From Helicostylum pulchrum (taxonomy: Eukaryota; Mucoromycota; Mucoromycetes; Mucorales; Mucoraceae), in the NCBI GenBank assembly GCA_025677825.1, contig JAIXMO010000006.1, positions 248,001 through 312,000 of the forward strand: 64,000 nucleotides of DNA. The letters run 5' to 3'. The notes under the pieces are model-generated. The model was given only the letters and a program-made list of their open reading frames with translations. It had not been told where the DNA came from and ran no database searches. The position numbers and the translations under genes were made by a program. Position 1 is the stretch's first letter; each line of letters begins with the position of its first letter. Below are positions 57,759 to 64,000 of the stretch, in pieces.

Positions 57759-60700
57759 GCGTGAGAACGAGTATTACCTTCCACTATTGACATCGACCCC
57801 AAGAACTAGTCTTAAAGTTTTCGTCTGTTGGGGGAAAAAACTATATATATTTCTTTTCCGTTTTCGGATCAGCTTGGGTTGTTTTCCTATTGTAAGTGAG
57901 AAAAATAAACCTTGTTTACCCTTTTTTTCCTTGCACCCATATACAATGGACTCGTGGTAGATGCTTTTTTCCACCATTTAATTCGTACTTTCTTTTAAAA
58001 AAATAAGATCACTACTTATTATGACCAGTAAATAGAACCCAGTAATCGAATTCTATAATTGCTGAGAATTAAACTCATTAGAAACATTATGACAACATCG
58101 CCTAGTAATAAATGAGAAAAAAGCAAGACAAGTATCTATACGAAATATACATAATATATGCAACCTTCCCTGCCATGAATAGTACATTGATATATTAGTT
58201 TATATCGTCCATATTATTCCACTTTTACTGTACTTTTCTTCTTGTCGCGGTGCTAATCTTTTTTTTTCTATTTTATAATCCTGATCCTACTTCTCCCTTC
58301 TAATTTTTTGGTCCAACCAAATTCAATTGGAACCGAATCTATTTTCTAGTTGGATCGCCCTTTGTATGTAAGTAATCTTATCTTTTTTGTTGTAGCAAAT
58401 ACCAGTGTAAAGTAGATAACCATTATTTTTTACTGTGGTTGAAGGCGAGCAACCATATAACGGAGTAATACAACCTTTTCTAAAGTACTAAACTGTTTTG
58501 ATCCTTTTTTTGTTGTTGATTTCAATTAAAATAACCCGTAGAAAAATATTAATAGCACCGCCTACTACGTAACAAGGTTTATCCGAACAGGCGATAATAC
58601 GAAACGCTCGAACCCTGTCTTCCGGCTCTTTTAGGGTTCAACTTTGGTCTTGTTGTAACTGGCGTAAAAACGTTTAATTAGTATATACACTCTAAAGTTT
58701 TAACATTACATTTTAACATACGTTATAATGTGTACACATTTTGTTTTGTGTGAGTTTGAGTTTCGAATTTATAGTTTTTTGTCGCTTTGTGTCTTTTGCA
58801 TTATCCATTAGGGGTTTCCTTCTTTTTTTTTGAGTTACGTAATAATCTTACCAAGCAAGTATACATTTATGATAGTTTCCGCTTCTCTCCCGTTCTTTCA
58901 TTTTATCTTGTACATGCAAACTAATTATCGTATACATCCCTCTTATTTCCGCTATTTACAAATACATGTCCTTTTTTACCTTGCTGATGAAATATAAACT
59001 ATTTTAACATACCGCAAAACAAAATATCAAACAGCGCAAAAACTCCATTTACGATAGTATCCTTTTTTCTGTAATAGTTTTCTAGTCAATTTACTTGGTA
59101 ATAAAAAATGTGCTTCTTTCCGACCGTAAAAGCGTGCAGCATTTTTTTGATCAGATAACATTTAGTAATCATAATTTCTAGTCCGATCTGTTGCAATCCG
59201 ATGTTGTAATACAATAAAGGGACAAAGATTCATATGCAAACATATTAGACTGACTGTAGGGTCTAGATGGGCCTTTAAAAAAAGTATCCAATTAATTCAC
59301 TGTATAATTTAACGTTTATTCGTTTAAAGATTTTAACGTACCTGGTGGGGCAAGCAGGAATAGATTGGTAAGAAGTCGTATAATCAAATTCACCCCCCCC
59401 CCAAAGAAGCTTCTAATCGAGTAATATACTCATACCATATTACTAGTAGTAAACACTATTGCAAGAAGTAAACACTATTGCAAGATAATATTTTGTAAAG
59501 AAAAAAAATATTAGCTAAAAAAAAACTTGTGATGGAAACCCCCTTATTGTAACTTGGCTTGGGCACGTCATTTTGATACTTGCAAATAAATTAGCACGCT
59601 ATAATAGGAAGTCCGCTTTTTTTTATCTATTGTTATCTCTTTTGTTAAATTAAAAAAAAAAGGGGAGGAAAGCGACCCCCACCTTTTTTTTTCTCTTTGA
59701 AATAGATTATTACCCTAGCACAGGAAATAAGAACGACCCTGATCTGAGTAATTTTTTTCTTCAAGTGGCGATCGTGTGGATAAACGTTCTTCAAATTTTT
59801 AGTTTATGCAAAACGTTTCCGTTCGTCTTTTAAAACTCCATTATTTTGCAGGATCCAAGAGTGTTTCGGTTATGATGTATGTATTCGTATTTGGTAAAAA
59901 TAAAATAAAAAATAGTCGAATATTTTTTTTTTGTAAGGTTCGATAAATGGTATATACTGATTATATCTAAGATAGTTGAACTTGGTTTTAGCGAGTATGT
60001 ATGTATTGGTTAATATATACACGAATATGGTTGGATTTAGTCGTTCGTTTTTTTTTTGGAGACCTTTACTTAGCATTAAAAAAAGAGCGTTAAAAAAATA
60101 TATGAACAAATATGGTATTTTTCTGCAAAAGTATAATTTACCAATAAAAGGTTTTTTTTTAAAAGAACAGTCGGGGAAACTAATCAATCAGAATTATGCA
60201 ATTTTTTTTTTAAGATTGTTGTCCTCAATTTACATAAAAAGGAAGCACTTTTTTGTATTAAGAGTCTTGACTAGTGTTTTTAAAAACGGAACATATTATT
60301 TTTATTTTCCAAAAAAACATGAGGGGTCTTTATATATACACTATATTGACGGATAAACGATATAGTTCATGTTCCGAATGTAAATAGCGCCAGTAAAATA
60401 TCCAATAATTTAGCACTGTATAAACGATTAGGATAATCTTTGGGTACACTAGCCTTACTTTAGAGCAAAATAATACCTTAAAATTAATAAAGAAAGGCCG
60501 TACGTGTATATCAGTATAGCTATAATATACGTAGTTTGTGTGCTTTAACTGAAGCTGTAATAAAAAAAAATACCTTGTAAAATCGAAAGTTTTTAGGTCT
60601 GGCCGAAGAAACTCGTTTTGATTTTTTTTTTCTCTTGCTCTTTGTAGTATCTTATTAGTTTAATGGCGCACGTGTATACAAGTATATTTTTAGGTCGCCA

Positions 60701-60981
60701 AAACCACCAACTTCCGCAAGTGTTGACAAAGGACTCTATCCATATTAAACTTATGCTGTTATTAATCAACCAACAACAACAGAACCGCTATGAAAGTAAA
60801 TTGTAGCGGCTGAAAAAATCAAGACAATGACCGAGCTATAAGAGTCCATTGTGTGCTATTATGTTCAATCAACAAAATTCCTTTTTAGTTTTTAAAAAAA
60901 AGGGGCGGCTAATATGCACGGAATTGCCAATCTATATTTTTGATCATTCTTTAAATAACACAGAGAGAAAATCATTATATA

Positions 60982-61270
60982 TAGTTGCGGCTCTATTTAA
61001 GGGTAAACTGTATTTTAGACGTCTTTATTTCATTTATGAAGTGATTGTTTAGAAGCGTCTAGTCTTCAAAAGTGCACTTTAATCAAACCGATGTTGTTAC
61101 TCATAAAATAAAGGGGGTAATAATCATTCCAACAGAGAGAGAAGATAAAGACACATAATTTAGACTTGAATAGGAGTGTTTATCAGCAGTGAATCTTTAG
61201 GAAAAAAAGTAATTAAACACAGAGGGAAGTGATGAAAAATTGAAGAAGGGATACAGTCTAAACGAACTGG
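60982..61270 (+). repeat. Dispersed repeat, copy B
   Basis: This is homologous to 31758-32200. The shared blocks are GCGGCTCTATTTAAGGG (60987), GAAGCGTCTAGTCTTCAAAA (from 61053), GTAATAATCA, AGTAATTAAACACAGAGG and AAGTGATGAAAAATTGAAGA. It ends about 90 bases beyond the 3' end of the glycosyltransferase gene. Confidence 0.75.
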
Positions 61271-61361
61271 GGGAAATTGCAATTCATTTTTTTTTTATTA
61301 TTATTGATAAAACTACACTTAAATATTTACAAGCGTTTTCCCTTTTTTTTTCGGTTACTGT

Positions 61362-62885
61362 TTACCAGCATAAACCACCTTGGAAATCAATGCACTCTAA
61401 TCCATTTTCCCAAATATCTACATTTAAAAGAGCCCATTCACCTTCCTTATTGGAGAGTTTCCTCTTTCCACTTGCTAAATCCTCGATACCTTGACCATCT
61501 GGGATGGCATTATGTTTTTTGGGATCCTTTTCCCATTCATTAGGATGATTTTGATGACAGGCAAAGGAATCACCACTGTAAACCAATTTCTTTTCGAACT
61601 GTCCAACAGCCGATAAAATAAACTCAACGTCCATCCAGGCAATACCGCCAGCTTCACGGTAACCACGGCAATCCTTCCAAGTATCTCTGTGGGCTAATGT
61701 AAAGTCACCAGCTTGGTCAGCATAGCTCCAGTAATTGTCACGGGTGATTTGAGACCGATGGATTTCACCGGGTAATACGTAACTACCCCAATCTTGTTCA
61801 CGTAATTTACAAGCATTGTAAAGAACGTCGTCGTTAGGGAAAGGCTGAAGTTTGACGATGGAAGCAGGAAAGTCTTCGTGACTTTGAGGATAATAAAATA
61901 AGTTAAATTTTTTTGTTTGTTTGTTACTATTAAAAGCAAAATTTTGCGCTTACATGTTATGACGATCTTGGAATTGAGTGTAAATAGTATCTTTTTTGAA
62001 TACTTTGGATTGGATGGCGTTGATGAAATTATGAGACCAAATATCATCTATAAAAATTGAATGATTTAGAGAAAAGTGGTAAGAGAGAGAGAGAGGATAC
62101 AATAGAGAGACTTACCTTGGTTTGTGCAAACAATGAATTCACCTCTTGCAAAACGAATACCAACATTTTTACCTTCGAATTCATGAAGAGGAGCATTACC
62201 CAAGTTTGGTAAAATATTATGAATCTTTTCGGAGACAGTAATAATACGATGATTTAAATATTTTGATCTACGGAATCTCTAATAAAAGTAATAAAGAGGT
62301 TAAAGAAAACCACAATCAAAGATCAAGTAAAACAAGACTTACAAATGCATCTACAATTCTTCTACTATCCTTTGGTGGGTTCCATTCAATAATTAATAAT
62401 TCAATCTTTTGGTTAGAGTTTTCTGCTAATAAATAAGCACTATCAATAAAGTTTTGGAAACGATGATGTTGATTTCTGTCAAAAAATAAAGAGTTTTTAA
62501 TAAGTACACACTAAATAGTTTTGATTTTTTTTTCTTTTTTTTACCCAGCATAGTCATCCATACGAGTTACAATAACAATTGAAAGATAATATTCTACTTT
62601 TTCGCCACTGAGACATTGCTCCCATTCTTTTCGGTCTACTTGGAGATGAGATGCAGTGTTTGCAAGACATTGCAGAGATGTATTCTTTTTGTAAGCAGGT
62701 CTGGCATCATTCAGCATGACGTTGGAATCATCGTTCAGATTTACGTTGTAATCTTTACCAGTATAGTTTAAGTCGACACCTTTATTATAGTTTACTACAT
62801 AGAATAAGCATGATAGCGATATCATTATGGACACTAATGTCAAGATAACAGTGTTTTTTCTCGACATGGCTATTCTTACTGTCAT
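61362..62885 (-). CDS. Putative type II membrane glycosyltransferase
   Basis: Five exons (62545-62885, 62343-62475, 62116-62278, 61954-62047, 61362-61881) close to 416 aa. The start MTVRIAMSRKN is followed by a signal anchor (TVILTLVSIMISLSCLFYVV), giving a type II Golgi topology. The body has a GT-A-like arrangement: LSIVIVTRMDDYAGNQHHRFQNFI, KIELLIIEWNPP, a GIRFARGEFIVCTNQDDIW acidic metal-site-like motif, and near the C-terminus GDFTLAHRDTWKDCRGYREAGGIAWMDVEF, typical of acceptor-binding regions. The family is not certain; the donor and acceptor are unknown. Met at 62865-62867 is an alternative start. Confidence 0.75.
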
Positions 62886-63655
62886 AAAAAAATAAAAAAA
62901 GAAAGAAGAAGAGAGAGAAAAGAAGTATAAAACTAAACAAATCATTAGTCGGGAATTGGTTAGGTCCTTTTTTTTTTTGGTGTTGTAATACTTGTACTAC
63001 ATTTAATTTCAATGTTATATTTCTTTTTGCAAGTAAAGTAAAATGTTCAAAAAAGTAACTTTCTCGGTTTATTTAATTGACAAGTATACAGCTGACAGAT
63101 TTTGCTTTATGCGTGGCTATACGCCAAACACAAAATGTAGGTCGGTAAAAAAAAAAAGGACCAGTTTATTGTTTATTTATATACGCTACACTGTGAGTGG
63201 GTGGACCCGCAAAGCTGGTATATCAAGGTACTACCAATAGTTTTTCAAGAGGCTGGGCTCTAAAGACTTTCCCGATACTGATAAAACTTTTTTTTTAATA
63301 GTATACATGTAATGCTTTTATTAGCATCACCTTACCTTTTGGAAAAAAAAAAAGACTATAATACAGATGCAATTTGAAGCGGCTTCAGTTTCCCGGACAA
63401 CTTTAATTTTTTTTATAAGCTGTTCGAACCTTCTTGGGTTTCTTTTTTAACGACTTTTTTTTCAATCGCTCATTGACTTTTTTTCTTTTTCTTTTTTTTT
63501 CTCTTGGCACAATGACAATTTAGCGTTTTAAACCGCTTGGTTTAATACTCTAATTAGCATACTTGATGCAAGAGAAACTGCTTTTTTTTCATAATAATGC
63601 ACATTCCGAGTAATGCGTTTTGTTTGTTTGTACGATATCAGGCACTAACTATTTC
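62886..63655. other. Gene-free spacer
   Basis: This is the promoter side of the glycosyltransferase and the 3' flank of the Sec14 gene. It has A/T runs and CT-rich stretches but no gene. Confidence 0.55.
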
Positions 63656-63943
63656 CTAAAATGTATTTTTTATTACTGATTTAACAGTTGTGGTGGTAGA
63701 GGGTAAAAGGCCGCATAAGGATCGATCGGAAAGAGCAGAATCCATCACTTCCTCGTTATACACAGTAGGGACTTTTTCATTTTTATCTGTTGGTTTAAAT
63801 TTTGATTTCATGGGTACACAACCACCTGACATATGAGAGCAGGTACATGTACCACCTAAAAAATCGGGCAGATTCTCTGCTTCGACATATTCTAATAAAA
63901 CAGATTCAAAGTCTTTTCCCAATACATGAATCTTATCTAACGT
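63656..63943 (-). CDS. SEC14: Sec14 phosphatidylinositol transfer protein, last exon (partial)
   Basis: Only the last exon is in the window; the acceptor AG at 63944-63945 precedes TLDKIHVLGKDFESVLLEYVEAENLPDFLGGTCTCSHMSGGC. This is the characteristic end of the CRAL-TRIO domain of Sec14, followed by a ~50-aa tail. The rest of the gene lies beyond 64000. Sec14 exchanges phosphatidylinositol and phosphatidylcholine and supports Golgi secretion. The upstream 55 bases are intron. Confidence 0.9.
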   Translation of the reverse strand, partial: TLDKIHVLGKDFESVLLEYVEAENLPDFLGGTCTCSHMSGGCVPMKSKFKPTDKNEKVPTVYNEEVMDSALSDRSLCGLLPSTTTTVKSVIKNTF

Positions 63944-64000
63944 CTACGAAAAAAGAAAAAACTGATATAAAAAAGCATGTTTCAATGCAAGAACGAAACA

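Larger units (their letters stand above)
57470..61361. other. Gene-poor stretch, 3.9 kb
   Basis: No convincing gene. It contains an imperfect 11-bp stem hairpin at 57723-57758, a duplicated 18-nt motif at 59450-59482 (GTAAACACTATTGCAAGA twice in tandem), a C11 run near 59392-59402, AT-rich open frames around 59870-60356 without protein character, and repeat copy B at 60982-61270. Confidence 0.5.

Noticed and set aside
58560..58650. tRNA-like sequence (GGTTCGAG on the minus strand)
   Set aside because: The flanking bases do not form a T-stem or a 7-bp acceptor stem of the right spacing.
59976..60356. 126-codon open frame in the gene-poor stretch
   Set aside because: Composition is dominated by Lys/Phe/Tyr/Ile from AT-rich DNA, with an overlapping antisense frame; no family is recognisable.

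Overview
The window looks like nuclear DNA of an early-diverging fungus, most probably Mucoromycota/Mucorales. It is AT-rich with many poly-A/T runs, and its genes are cut by numerous short (about 50-90 nt) GT-AG introns. The gene set fits as well: a Hook protein, an HSPA12-type Hsp70 relative, a long C2H2 finger array, a stand-alone beta-trefoil protein and a multi-KH protein. There is no operon structure, no CRISPR array, and I found no convincing tRNA or rRNA.

Layout, left to right. The edge of one gene (1-38) and an unknown 194-aa protein (205-789) come first, then an AtuA/DUF1446 protein (1758-3790) and a multi-KH RNA-binding protein (4094-7535, minus). GET3 (8451-9721) and a farnesylatable type I DnaJ/Ydj1 (9855-11163) follow head to tail, 133 nt apart. 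Next are a Hook dynein adaptor (12766-15727), a Rom2-type Rho1 GEF (15868-19586, minus), an HSPA12-like ATPase (19943-21999), SAGA subunit Ada1/Hfi1 (23323-24534, minus), a CRAL-TRIO protein (24615-26289, minus) and an 11-finger C2H2 protein (27273-29048, minus).

29.0-32.8 kb is repeat-rich: a 9-nt minisatellite, a 7-nt array, a foldback-like element with a flanking direct repeat, and one copy of a dispersed repeat that recurs near 61 kb. Then come a hexose-type MFS transporter (32790-34996, minus), a ricin-B-fold protein (36496-37332), mitochondrial bS16m (37636-38008, minus), ribosomal protein eL20 (38553-39600, minus), a Cdc15/Imp2-type F-BAR/SH3 protein (39798-42329, minus), condensin SMC4 (42547-46833), a ZIP metal transporter (47138-48430, minus), an intronless orphan membrane protein (49314-50867, minus) and a TPR protein (51392-53070).

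54.3-57.5 kb holds the most striking structure: two divergently oriented, near-identical acetate-transporter-family (Gpr1/Fun34/SatP) genes. Their bodies, including the intron, are almost the same, while their N-termini and promoters have diverged except for a collinear set of conserved promoter blocks. This suggests an inverted duplication kept homogeneous by gene conversion. After a long gene-poor stretch come a putative Golgi-type glycosyltransferase (61362-62885, minus) and the 3' end of a Sec14 gene running off the right edge (63656-63943, minus).

Functionally the window is mostly housekeeping: tail-anchored protein insertion and chaperoning, cytoskeleton and septum, Rho signalling, chromatin, ribosomes, lipid transfer and transport. 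Lineage-specific proteins and decayed repeats are interspersed. Exon limits were derived by reading splice sites and checking that frames close; they were not aligned to transcripts.
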